Source: Lachnospiraceae bacterium (GTDB lineage Bacteria; Bacillota; Clostridia; Lachnospirales; Lachnospiraceae). From it: a stretch of 60,384 bases of DNA. The stretch covers positions 1 through 60,384 of the forward strand of contig JAGASK010000022.1 in NCBI GenBank assembly GCA_017621815.1, given 5' to 3'. Position 1 is the first letter of the stretch. Every line of letters begins with the position of its first letter. Positions 1 through 8,599 of the stretch are shown here, piece after piece. The translations under genes and the position numbers were made by a program. A model generated the notes under the pieces. That model did no database searches, was not told the origin of the DNA, and saw only the letters and a list, made by a program, of their open reading frames with translations.

Positions 1-377
1 TGTCCATCGTGAGGTGGAATCTGAAGGAAGTTGGATGTGGGAAACACACTAACCCACGGGCAAATCTCTGGTCTGACGAACAGAAATCACATATAAGGTC
101 ATGCATGAGGGTAAGGCTGCAACCCAAGTCGAAGCCCTATAACTACACGGAATCATGCATGATAAATGTGGCAGATGGATGGAGAGAAGGAAACGTGTGG
201 TACCTAGGGAGGTCTGTGTGATACGCTCCGAAAAGAGCAACCAACATTGAGAAGTGTTGCTGAACACACAGAAGTCAGCAGAGGTCATAGTAGCCAAATA
301 GAACAAGTTCTATTCGAGGTGAAGGACTGAATCAGTAGGAGTCTTGAGTATGACCGAGAAAGGAGGAATGACCGCTC

Positions 378-1769
378 ATGACAGAAAACACAAGCAGTGG
401 CTGTTCGCAAAGAGATAGTGCGGAACATGAAGGGTATGCGAAAGCGTCAAGGTCGTTCAATCGGATATGGAAAGAAAGAGACAGTGCACAGCCGAAGCTC
501 TTGGAAGCGATTCTGTACAAAGATAATCTTAACAGAGCGTACAAAAGGGTGAAAGCAAACAAAGGAGAGGCAGGTATTGATGGAATGACCATCGAAGAAG
601 CCTTGCCATACCTAAAGGAACATCAACAGGAGCTGATTAACCGTATACTTAGGGGAAAATATACTCCATCTCCGGTAAGGAGGGTTGAGATTCCAAAACC
701 AGATGGTGGTGTGCGAAAGCTTGGCATACCAACAGTGATAGACCGTACAATCCAACAGGCAATAACACAACAGCTAGTGCCAATCTATGAACCATTATTT
801 GCAGAAAACAATTTCGGTTACCGCCCAAATAGGAGCGCAAAAGATGCAATCACAAAGGTCAAGGAATATGCGGAACAAGGATACACGTATGCGGTAGTTC
901 TTGATTTATCCAAGTACTTTGACACCTTAAACCACGAAATCCTCATAAATCTGCTGAGACGGAACATAAAGGACGAACGTGTGGTGCAGCTGATTAAGCG
1001 CTACCTGAAAAGCGGTGTAATGGAAAACGGAGTGGTCATGGAAACAAAGGAAGGCTCTCCGCAAGGCGGAAATCTGTCGCCACTGCTTGCAAATATCTAC
1101 CTCAATGAGTTCGACCAAGAATTCTTAAAGAGAGGAGTTCCATGCATCAGATACGCAGATGATATCGTGCTTCTCGCAAAGAGTAAGCGTGCATCAGAGC
1201 GGTTGCTGGAAAGTAGTACAAAATATCTTGAGGAAAAGCTGAAATTAACAGTGAACCGGGGGAAAAGCCGTACGGTCAGCGTGTTTGCAATCCGAAATTT
1301 TAAGTTTCTTGGCTTTGCATTGGGAAGGAACGGAAGCGGGATTTATGTCCGAGTTCATCCAAAGTCATGGAAGAAGTTTAAGTCAAAACTGAAAGACCTA
1401 TCTTCCCGTAGGTCTGTACAGAGTATCAAACCAAGCCTTGAGAAAATCAAAGTGTATGCAAGAGGTTGGCTGAACTATTACGGAATAGCAAGCATGAAGA
1501 ACAACATAGATGACATAAATGGATGGCTCTATCACAGAATACGCATGTGTATATGGAAACAATGGAAACTACCCAGGACGAGGCGGAGAAATCTCATCAG
1601 CTTAGGAGTGGCAGAACACTATGCGACAACCATAGCCTATAGTCGCAGGAAATATTGGTTTATTAGTAACAATAAGGCTGTGATTTGGGCATTAAACAAA
1701 GAAAGACTGATAAACAGTGGTTTTTATGATTTAGCCACAGCCTATCAGTCAGTGCACGTCAACTATTGA
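378..1769 (+). CDS. ltrA: Group II intron reverse transcriptase/maturase
   Basis: This 463-residue intron-encoded protein should help its intron fold and splice and should copy it into DNA during retrohoming. Reverse transcriptase blocks run from about residue 60 to 300, including GSPQGGNLSPLLANIYL and the catalytic YADD (CIRYADDIVLL). The maturase X domain follows (RGWLNYYGIAS and onward to about residue 400). No C-terminal HNH endonuclease with CxxC pairs is present, so it is an endonuclease-less type, shorter than the roughly 600-residue LtrA of Lactococcus. The ATG at 378 is chosen because AGGAGG lies at 361-366 with good spacing. The frame is intact, so the protein may be active. Confidence 0.95.
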   Translation: MTENTSSGCSQRDSAEHEGYAKASRSFNRIWKERDSAQPKLLEAILYKDNLNRAYKRVKANKGEAGIDGMTIEEALPYLKEHQQELINRILRGKYTPSPVRRVEIPKPDGGVRKLGIPTVIDRTIQQAITQQLVPIYEPLFAENNFGYRPNRSAKDAITKVKEYAEQGYTYAVVLDLSKYFDTLNHEILINLLRRNIKDERVVQLIKRYLKSGVMENGVVMETKEGSPQGGNLSPLLANIYLNEFDQEFLKRGVPCIRYADDIVLLAKSKRASERLLESSTKYLEEKLKLTVNRGKSRTVSVFAIRNFKFLGFALGRNGSGIYVRVHPKSWKKFKSKLKDLSSRRSVQSIKPSLEKIKVYARGWLNYYGIASMKNNIDDINGWLYHRIRMCIWKQWKLPRTRRRNLISLGVAEHYATTIAYSRRKYWFISNNKAVIWALNKERLINSGFYDLATAYQSVHVNY

Positions 1770-1840
1770 AACCGCCGTGTACCGAACGGTACGCACGGTG
1801 GTGTGAGAGGACGGGAGCTAATCACTCCCTCCTACTCGAT
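1769..1840 (+). ncRNA. Group II intron domains V and VI
   Basis: Directly after the maturase stop, ACCGCCGTG pairs with CACGGTGGT (9 bp with one G-U). The upper helix is TACC/GGTA, with a two-base bulge on the 3' side: the domain V shape. The catalytic triad position reads CGC rather than AGC, a variant known from group IIC introns. Domain VI is seen as GGGAG CTAATCA CTCCC, with an A-rich loop that could supply the branch point. Pairing was done by eye. Confidence 0.75.
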
Positions 1841-1914
1841 TACATAACTGCACGTAATCTTTCTGATTGCCAATAAAAACTATACACTAACGTGTAATTT
1901 TTGGCTGATTAAGT

Positions 1915-1943
1915 TTGTTAACACATTATGTATATGCTATGAT
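1915..1943 (+). promoter_or_regulatory. Predicted sigma-A promoter for the DUF3160 lipoprotein
   Basis: TTGTTA at 1915-1920, a 17-base spacer and TATGAT at 1938-1943. It lies just downstream of the intron end and 25 bases before the start codon, so the lipoprotein gene probably does not depend on transcription through the intron. Confidence 0.5.
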
Positions 1944-1968
1944 TACATTAAGGGAAGGGAGTGAATTT

Positions 1969-4179
1969 ATGATGCATAAAAAATGGAAACAGTTTATAGT
2001 ATTATCACTTGTAATAAGTTTACTGTGCGGATGTGCCGTGCAGAATCAGGAGAGCAGCAGGGAATCTGCAGGAGAACAGGAAATTCAGGATACGGAAGAA
2101 GCAGAAAAAAAGCCTGCAAAGGAGGCGGGCACAACTGATGCAATAGGGGAACGTCCGCTTCTGGTTGATACAACAGCCGGAAATGATGAAGGCGGCGTTG
2201 TACCCTGTGTCGGAGAATATACGGTGAATGCAGATTTAAGCAATGTTGACAATCTGTGGCAGTTTTATCTGGAAGAGGGTCAGATAGAGAAGCTCTCACA
2301 GAATGGCTTCGTGGTGTGCGGTGATGCGGGCAGGGAGTTTTATGAAATTTATGAGTCCAACAGATACAGCCTGATACCCAACTTTGTGACAGTGGATTCC
2401 ATGATGCACACATATCATCTGTATTTCAGCTATTTATTGAAAAATCTGGAAAAAGGCTGCCTGTCAGACAGTATAGCGCAGTTAAGCAGCAGGATGCTTG
2501 ATGACAGCATTGACCAATACGAGAAGCTGAAAGGCAGCGAGTGGGAAAGCGCAGCAAAGCGAAATGTTGCATTTTTTACTGTGGGGGCGAAGCTCCTTGA
2601 TGACAGTACGGATGTAAATGATGCTGTGGCGGACATGGTCCGGTATGAGCTTGACCATATCGATCAGGCGAAAGGGATAGATGAATCTCAGGTAACCGGG
2701 ATTTTTGAAGATTATTCTCAGTATAAGCCACGGGGATATTATGAGGGTGATGCCGGGCTGGAAGCTTATTTTAAAGCCATGATGTGGTATGGCAGGATGC
2801 ATTTTAAGCAGGAAGAAGAGGATTTGGACAGGAGTGCCCTTCTTATCACCAAAGCGCTGGAGGAAGATACGCAGGCTTATGAATTATGGGAATCGGTTTA
2901 TGCCATAACCTCATTTTTTGCAGGCGCAAGTGATGACCTTGGTATATGTGAATATGCGCCGATTATGAGGGAAGTTTATGGAGAGGGTGCAAAAACGGAG
3001 GATTTCATAGGAAAAGAACAGGCATTTCTTGAGTTTCATGAAAAGACAGCCGGATTAGCTGCGCCTTCCATTAACTCCATACCTATTTGGGATGGGGAGG
3101 ATAATGTGATTCCCGGATTCCGGTTTATGGGGCAGAGATTTACCATTGATGCATCTATTATGCAGAAGCTGATTTACAGTGATGTAAAGGGAAACAGCGC
3201 AGGAGACAAGCGGATGCTTCCTGATGTGCTTGATGTGCCTGCAGCCCTCGGCAGTGATGCAGCACTGGGGATTCTTAAGGAAAGCGGTGCGGCAGATTAT
3301 CAGGGCTATTTGGAAAATATGGAGAAGCTGAGAAAAAGCTTTTCGGAGGCGAATGATACGCTGTGGTCAGCAAGTTTGTATGCGGGCTGGCTGAATACGC
3401 TTCGCCCCCTGCTTACTGTTAAGGGAGAAGGCTACCCTATGTTCATGCAAAATGAAGAATGGACAAAGAAGAATCTTGAATGCTTCGCAGGCAGCTTTAC
3501 AGAGTTAAAGCATGATACCGTGCTTTATTCCAAGCAGGTTATTGCGGAAATGGGCGGCGGAATGGATGAGGAGCCGGATGACAGGGGCTATGTGGAGCCG
3601 GAGCCTCTTGTTTATAAAAGATTTGCTGCGTTGGCAGATGAAACGGCACAGGGATTAAAAAGATATGGGATGCTCAGCGAAGCTGATGAAGAAAACCTGT
3701 ACCGGTTATCAGAGCTGGCAGGCCGGCTGCAGACTATTTCCAATAAAGAGCTTGAAGACAAAATACTGACTGACGAAGAGTACGAACTGATAAAGGGCTA
3801 TGGCGGCAATATTGAACATTTTTGGTATGAGGTAATGAAGGATGAGAGTGAAGACGGCATAGTGTCTTCTCAGGAATGTCCGGCAGCTGTGGTGGTGGAT
3901 ATCGCTACAGACCCTAATGGAGCGGTGCTTGAGGCTGCAACGGGAGACCCTTCTGCGATTCTTGTTGTGGTTAAGGTGGATGGAAGCCTCAGAATTGCCA
4001 GAGGAAGCGTATATTCCTTTTACCAGTTTACCCAGCCTTTGGACGACAGACTGACAGATTCTAAGTGGCGCATCATGATAGGAATACAGGCTGATGAAGA
4101 GGGAAATTACAACGTTGATACGAAGATTGACCGGCCGGACTGGACGGACAGCTACCGGTACAGATATGACTGGGAATAA
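1969..4179 (+). CDS. DUF3160 family lipoprotein
   Basis: A 736-residue predicted surface lipoprotein of unknown function. The N-terminus MMHKKWKQ is followed by a hydrophobic stretch and a lipobox ending at Cys22 (LLCGC), so it should be lipid-anchored on the outer face of the membrane. An acidic, low-complexity linker of about 45 residues follows. The body then matches what I recall of DUF3160, with NGFVV, FYEIYESNRYS, PNFVTVDSMMHTYHLYF and, near the C-terminus, PLDDRLTDSKWR. The ATG at 1969 is chosen for its signal peptide and the AAGGGAAGGGAG ribosome site; an upstream ATG at 1915 would bury the signal peptide. The next gene overlaps its end, so the two are probably translated together. 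Confidence 0.8.
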   Translation: MMHKKWKQFIVLSLVISLLCGCAVQNQESSRESAGEQEIQDTEEAEKKPAKEAGTTDAIGERPLLVDTTAGNDEGGVVPCVGEYTVNADLSNVDNLWQFYLEEGQIEKLSQNGFVVCGDAGREFYEIYESNRYSLIPNFVTVDSMMHTYHLYFSYLLKNLEKGCLSDSIAQLSSRMLDDSIDQYEKLKGSEWESAAKRNVAFFTVGAKLLDDSTDVNDAVADMVRYELDHIDQAKGIDESQVTGIFEDYSQYKPRGYYEGDAGLEAYFKAMMWYGRMHFKQEEEDLDRSALLITKALEEDTQAYELWESVYAITSFFAGASDDLGICEYAPIMREVYGEGAKTEDFIGKEQAFLEFHEKTAGLAAPSINSIPIWDGEDNVIPGFRFMGQRFTIDASIMQKLIYSDVKGNSAGDKRMLPDVLDVPAALGSDAALGILKESGAADYQGYLENMEKLRKSFSEANDTLWSASLYAGWLNTLRPLLTVKGEGYPMFMQNEEWTKKNLECFAGSFTELKHDTVLYSKQVIAEMGGGMDEEPDDRGYVEPEPLVYKRFAALADETAQGLKRYGMLSEADEENLYRLSELAGRLQTISNKELEDKILTDEEYELIKGYGGNIEHFWYEVMKDESEDGIVSSQECPAAVVVDIATDPNGAVLEAATGDPSAILVVVKVDGSLRIARGSVYSFYQFTQPLDDRLTDSKWRIMIGIQADEEGNYNVDTKIDRPDWTDSYRYRYDWE

Positions 4180-5611
4180 GGTTAAAAAAAGAATATTGAT
4201 ACTAATAGCGGCGGTGGGTATCGCCGCTGTTTTGTATGTGCTGTGGAGACAGGGAGGTTTCCTGCCCGGCTGGATAGAATGGAAGGACACAGAGGCTTTT
4301 GACAGTGAAGGCGGATATAAAATTGTATTGCATCATAAGTCGGTGGCTATCAGGTATCAGGATGAAATAATATGGACTTCACCGGATGGCGTAAGGGTGC
4401 AGGATGCCTTATTCTGCGATATTGACGGCGATGGCTTTCAGGAGTTTATACTCCTGTGTTGGAAGAAAGGCAGATATGGAAAGTATAAACCCTTTTGGGT
4501 GGAAAAAGATGAAAGCGGCTGGTCACAGCACATTTTTGTATATGAATGTCAGAAAAAAGAAATTAGGCCGAAATGGATGTCGTCCTATATCGGACAGGAT
4601 GTTGTTTCTGTTTCGGCGGGTGAAGGAACAGCTTCCTCTCACCGCCTTTTACTCACTGACAGGGATGGCATTATAAGCAGCTGGGTATGGGACTTTTGGG
4701 GATTTACCAAAGAAGATACGGAGGTTTCTTTTGCCGTATTTGGCGATAATCTGATGCATGAACCTATATATCGATATGGCCTTCAAAATGATAAGGATTT
4801 TAGTTTTTTATTTGAAAATGTACAGGATATTATTTCCGAAAGCGATATTGCCGTGATTAACCAGGAGACTCCCCTTGTAGATAGGCCGTCCATGTACAGT
4901 GATTATCCCAGATTCGGAACGCCCCTTCATGTGGGGCAGGCCATTGTAAATGCAGGTTTTGATGTGGTGACCTGCGGAACCAATCACGCGCTGGATAAGG
5001 GAACGGAAGGAATTCGCGTAACGAAGGACTTTTTTGACTCACAGGGAGTAGTATGTCTTGGCATCCAGTCGGAAAGGGAGATAGAATATGAGCCATACAA
5101 AATTATTGTCAGAAACGGCATTAAATTTGCCATGCTGAATTATACCTATGGCACAAACGGCATTAAAATACCGGAAGAAAATCCCTGTATGGTTCACTTA
5201 TTGGGAAATGAGGACCAAATCAGGGAGGATATCGGTAAAGCAGGACAGGAAGCGGACTTTGTTATTGTATTTACCCATTGGGGTACGGAAAATTCGGAGG
5301 AAATTGACGATTTTCAAAGGAAGTGGGCGCAGATATTTCTGGAAAGTAAGGTGGATGTGGTGGTTGGAACTCATCCTCATGCGCTGCAGCCCTGTGAGGT
5401 AATGAAAGGTGATGACGGACATGAAATGCTCATTTATTATTCCATTGGAAACTATATCAGTGCACAGGCGGAAGAAGTGTGTACAAAAGGCGGCATAGCG
5501 AGGTTTACGGTAACCCTTACAGAGTCGGGATATAAGGTTACGGAATATGGTTTAATACCGCTTAAAATTAAATGGGAAAAAGGCGGAAAGTATACTGCGC
5601 AGGTTGAGTAA
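4166..5611 (+). CDS. CapA/PGA-synthesis-type metallophosphatase-fold protein, membrane-anchored
   Basis: About 481 residues. One N-terminal membrane segment (residues 8-26) anchors a large extracytoplasmic part. Residues about 40-175 hold a repeat-like module with an acidic DIDGDGFQE loop, resembling FG-GAP or EF-like calcium sites. From about residue 185 the CapA/PgsA domain begins: FGDNLMHEP, INQETPLV, TCGTNHALDKG, VIVFTHWGTE, VVVGTHPHALQP, YSIGNY, carrying the Asp, Asn and His residues of the metallophosphatase core. CapA proteins act in poly-gamma-glutamate capsule work, but no pgsBC partners are nearby, so the role here is open. The start overlaps the preceding gene by 14 bases. An in-frame ATG at 4094 is possible but would precede the membrane segment with a basic stretch. 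No strong ribosome site is seen. Confidence 0.8.
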   Translation: MTGNKVKKRILILIAAVGIAAVLYVLWRQGGFLPGWIEWKDTEAFDSEGGYKIVLHHKSVAIRYQDEIIWTSPDGVRVQDALFCDIDGDGFQEFILLCWKKGRYGKYKPFWVEKDESGWSQHIFVYECQKKEIRPKWMSSYIGQDVVSVSAGEGTASSHRLLLTDRDGIISSWVWDFWGFTKEDTEVSFAVFGDNLMHEPIYRYGLQNDKDFSFLFENVQDIISESDIAVINQETPLVDRPSMYSDYPRFGTPLHVGQAIVNAGFDVVTCGTNHALDKGTEGIRVTKDFFDSQGVVCLGIQSEREIEYEPYKIIVRNGIKFAMLNYTYGTNGIKIPEENPCMVHLLGNEDQIREDIGKAGQEADFVIVFTHWGTENSEEIDDFQRKWAQIFLESKVDVVVGTHPHALQPCEVMKGDDGHEMLIYYSIGNYISAQAEEVCTKGGIARFTVTLTESGYKVTEYGLIPLKIKWEKGGKYTAQVE

Positions 5612-5704
5612 AAATGATATAATAAATTTTATTAAGTTATCATTATGGGGACAGAAAGCTTAAAGCAGGAAATTGAAAGTAAATGACAGGGAGTTTGAGT
5701 AATT

Positions 5705-6718
5705 ATGGTTTCAATTAAAGAAGTGGCGCAGCGCGGTGGGGTATCAGTTGCCACAGTCAGTAAAGCATTAAATGATAAAAGTGATATTGGAGAAGAAACA
5801 AAAAAGAAAATCCGGGAAATTGCGGATGAAATGGGTTATCTGCCTAATGCTACAGCAAGAGCGCTTCGGTCGAAAAGAAGTTACAGCATAGGAGTATTAT
5901 TCGGTGATGAAGAAGGAACAGCGCTGACTGATGAATTTTTTCCGAAAGTGCTGAATGCATTTAAACTGGCTGTAGAGAAAAGGGGTTATGAAATTATTTT
6001 TATTAATAAAGAAATTGGAAATCATACCATGACCTACCTGGAGCATTGCCGGTATCGGGGAGTAGACGGAGTTGTGCTGGCGTATGCACCATTCTGGGAT
6101 CCGGAAGTGATAGAGCTCATAAAAAGTGACCTGCCGGTAGTAACTGTGGACCGTATTTTTAAAGAAAAGACTTCTGTTTGTTTTGATTATACGCAGGGAA
6201 TGCGGGATTTGGTCACTTATATTTATGAAAAAGGGCACCGGAGGATTGCTTATATTCATGGAGAGTGGCTGGAAGAAAGCATTACAAGCCAGCGGCTTGA
6301 CAGCTTTTATCAGACAATGGCGGATTTGGGACTTCAGGTTCCGGATGCTTACGTGAAAAAGGGGAAATACCTTGATTTCCGGTTGGCGGGAGAATTGACA
6401 GCGGGGCTTTTAGACCTTCCCGACCCGCCCACCTGTATTGTTTATCCTAATGATTTTTCGGCGCTGGGCGGAATCGGAATGATTTACAAAAGAAAGCTTG
6501 CCATTCCGGATGATATATCAGTAGCAGGTTATGATGGGATACCGCTTGCGGAAGCGACCACGCCGGAGCTTACCACATTGAAGCAGGATTCAGAAGGAAT
6601 GGGAGAAGCCATAGCGGAAAGGATTGTGGCGCTGATTGAAAATCCGGGAAAGGAGCCGGTTAAGAGGGTTGTGATAAAGGGAAGGGTGTCCTGCGGAAGT
6701 TCAGTAAAAAGCCTGTAA
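5705..6718 (+). CDS. LacI-family transcriptional regulator
   Basis: A 337-residue repressor-type protein. Residues 2-50 form the LacI helix-turn-helix and hinge (VSIKEVAQRGGVSVATVSKALN, then LPNATARALRS). A periplasmic-binding-like effector domain follows (SIGVLFGD, GVDGVVLAY, AYIHGEW, TSQRLDSF, PNDFSALGG, SVAGYDGIPLAE), the pattern for sugar-like or nucleoside-like ligands. It starts 93 bases after capA. The two ABC exporter genes begin 48 bases after it on the same strand, so it may be co-transcribed with them or control them, although LacI proteins more often govern sugar import or catabolism. Effector unknown. Confidence 0.93.
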   Translation: MVSIKEVAQRGGVSVATVSKALNDKSDIGEETKKKIREIADEMGYLPNATARALRSKRSYSIGVLFGDEEGTALTDEFFPKVLNAFKLAVEKRGYEIIFINKEIGNHTMTYLEHCRYRGVDGVVLAYAPFWDPEVIELIKSDLPVVTVDRIFKEKTSVCFDYTQGMRDLVTYIYEKGHRRIAYIHGEWLEESITSQRLDSFYQTMADLGLQVPDAYVKKGKYLDFRLAGELTAGLLDLPDPPTCIVYPNDFSALGGIGMIYKRKLAIPDDISVAGYDGIPLAEATTPELTTLKQDSEGMGEAIAERIVALIENPGKEPVKRVVIKGRVSCGSSVKSL

Positions 6719-6766
6719 ATCGGCACAGTAAATTCATGTTAATTATGCTTATGATGGGGGATATTT

Positions 6767-8599
6767 ATGAGGAAGAAAAAAGAAAATAAGAGGAAGCCCG
6801 GAGAGATTATCCGGAACAACTTGTATGCGATAAAGCTTTCCTGGAGTATCAGCAAAAGCCGGGTCATCAATGCCTTTTTCAGGAGGGTCTTTGTTTATTT
6901 TGAATGGGTATTTTTCAGCGCGTTTTTTCTGCGTTACATAGTGGATGCCCTGGATAAGAAAAAGGAGCCCGGTCATATTTTTGTTTTTATTGTTTCATGC
7001 GGCATTCTGTTTTTCTGCATTAACTTTTATAATAACTACACCGAAAATGTAATATTTCCGCTGACAGATATAAGATTGTACTGCGGGATATACAGGAAGC
7101 TTTATGCCAAGGCAAAGAATGTAGAGCTGCGCTGTTATGAAGATTCGGACTTTTATAACCGCTATACCATGGCTATTGATGACGCGGGAGAAAAGGTAAC
7201 AGTCATTATTGACAGTGTATGGGGAATTGTTACGGGAATTTTCGCGGTTGTTATGATATTCTATTCCATGTTTACGATTGCGCCGCTCTCTGTTTTGTTT
7301 ATTATTTCACCTTTAGTGGGAAACTTTCTGTTCGGGAATATTAAGAATAAACTGGAATTCAGGCGTTATCAGGAGAGCGCGCCCAATGACAAGGTGATGA
7401 ACTATGTAAACCGCGTCATGTATCTGCCGGATTATGCAAAGGAAATCAGGCTGTCGGATGTCTTTAATCTGTTAAGACACCAGTATGATGAAGCAACGGA
7501 CAGCAATATGAAGATTGCGGGGAAATATGCTTTTCCCATAGCAGGCATGGACTTATTGAGACTGACTTTTACATTTACAGTCATATTTGAGGGCGTGCTT
7601 TTGTTTGCAGTATATGAGAATATTGTGAAGGGCACAATATCACTGGCTGAACTGACGGTGATGACCAGCCTTATGGTATCGGCAACCTGGATTTTAATCG
7701 GTCTGTTTGGAAATGTTATGAATACCATTAAAAACGGTTTATTCATCAGCAATTTAAGAAATTTCCTGGAATATGAAGAGAAGATACCTGAAGACCAGGG
7801 CGGCATATTGCCGTCTGAGACGTTTACAGACATTGAATTTGACCACGTATCTTTTTCCTATCAGCAGGAAGAAACCATTAAGGACTTATCTTTCAGGATT
7901 CGGAAGGGAGAGATTGTGGCGCTGGTAGGGCACAATGGAGCGGGCAAGTCCACCATAGTCAAGCTTCTGCTTCGTTTGTATGACCCTACGGAGGGGGTTA
8001 TCCGTTTAAACGGCACAGATATCAGGGAATATGACCTGCAGGCATACAGGAGACTGTTTGCCACTGCTTTTCAGGATTACCGTATTTTCGGAATGACGGT
8101 TAAGGATAATGTGCTTATGGGTACACATCCCGAAAATGAGGAGGAGCTGGTTAAGGAGGCCCTTGAAAAAGCAGGAGTATATGAAAGAATCATGGCATTG
8201 CCGGAAGGCATCCATACCATGATGACAAAGGAGTTTGATGATAAGGGAGCTGTGCTTTCGGGCGGTGAAAGCCAGAAGGTTGCTGTGGCAAGGGCTTTTG
8301 TCAAGGAGTCGCCCATCAGGATTTTTGATGAGCCTTCCAGCGCCCTTGACCCTATAGCGGAATATGAATTATTTAACAGTATTATGGAGGACGGACAGGA
8401 GCACACCATGATATTCATTTCCCACCGACTTTCCTCCGTTAAGAATTCGGACAGGGTATTTATGCTTGAAAAAGGGAGGATTATAGAGGAAGGTACCCAC
8501 AGGGAGCTGATGGAAAAGGATGGAAGTTATGCAGAAATGTATAAAAAACAGGCAATGAACTATCTGGCAGTGGATACGGTGGAAGGGGTGGCATTATGA
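6767..8599 (+). CDS. ABC exporter half-transporter (membrane plus ATPase), first of a pair
   Basis: A 610-residue type IV exporter subunit. The N-terminal membrane domain (about residues 50-330, roughly six segments) is followed by an ATPase domain with Walker A GHNGAGKST, Q-loop FQDYRIF, signature LSGGESQK, Walker B/D-loop FDEPSSALDP and switch His in ISHRLS. All catalytic residues appear present. The signature is not the usual LSGGQ, and the partner shares this. The stop overlaps the next gene's start by four bases (ATGA), which implies translational coupling and a heterodimer. No peptide precursor, lanthipeptide enzyme or peptidase domain is seen beside it, so the substrate is unknown. Confidence 0.92.
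   Translation: MRKKKENKRKPGEIIRNNLYAIKLSWSISKSRVINAFFRRVFVYFEWVFFSAFFLRYIVDALDKKKEPGHIFVFIVSCGILFFCINFYNNYTENVIFPLTDIRLYCGIYRKLYAKAKNVELRCYEDSDFYNRYTMAIDDAGEKVTVIIDSVWGIVTGIFAVVMIFYSMFTIAPLSVLFIISPLVGNFLFGNIKNKLEFRRYQESAPNDKVMNYVNRVMYLPDYAKEIRLSDVFNLLRHQYDEATDSNMKIAGKYAFPIAGMDLLRLTFTFTVIFEGVLLFAVYENIVKGTISLAELTVMTSLMVSATWILIGLFGNVMNTIKNGLFISNLRNFLEYEEKIPEDQGGILPSETFTDIEFDHVSFSYQQEETIKDLSFRIRKGEIVALVGHNGAGKSTIVKLLLRLYDPTEGVIRLNGTDIREYDLQAYRRLFATAFQDYRIFGMTVKDNVLMGTHPENEEELVKEALEKAGVYERIMALPEGIHTMMTKEFDDKGAVLSGGESQKVAVARAFVKESPIRIFDEPSSALDPIAEYELFNSIMEDGQEHTMIFISHRLSSVKNSDRVFMLEKGRIIEEGTHRELMEKDGSYAEMYKKQAMNYLAVDTVEGVAL

Larger units (their letters stand above)
1..1840 (+). mobile_element. Group II intron, 3' part (5' end outside window)
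   Basis: The first 377 bases are G/A-rich structured sequence without a convincing gene, as expected for intron domains I-IV upstream of and around a maturase gene. The maturase follows at 378-1769, and domain V/VI-like hairpins follow it directly. The 3' splice boundary is placed near 1840, after CTACTCGAT, a typical intron 3' end. The usual GTGCG 5' end is not visible, so the element begins before the window. The target gene or site on the left cannot be seen. Boundary accuracy is a few bases at best. Confidence 0.85.

Noticed and set aside
9-221. Short open frames in the first 370 bases
   Set aside because: They lie in structured intron sequence upstream of the maturase and lack ribosome sites.
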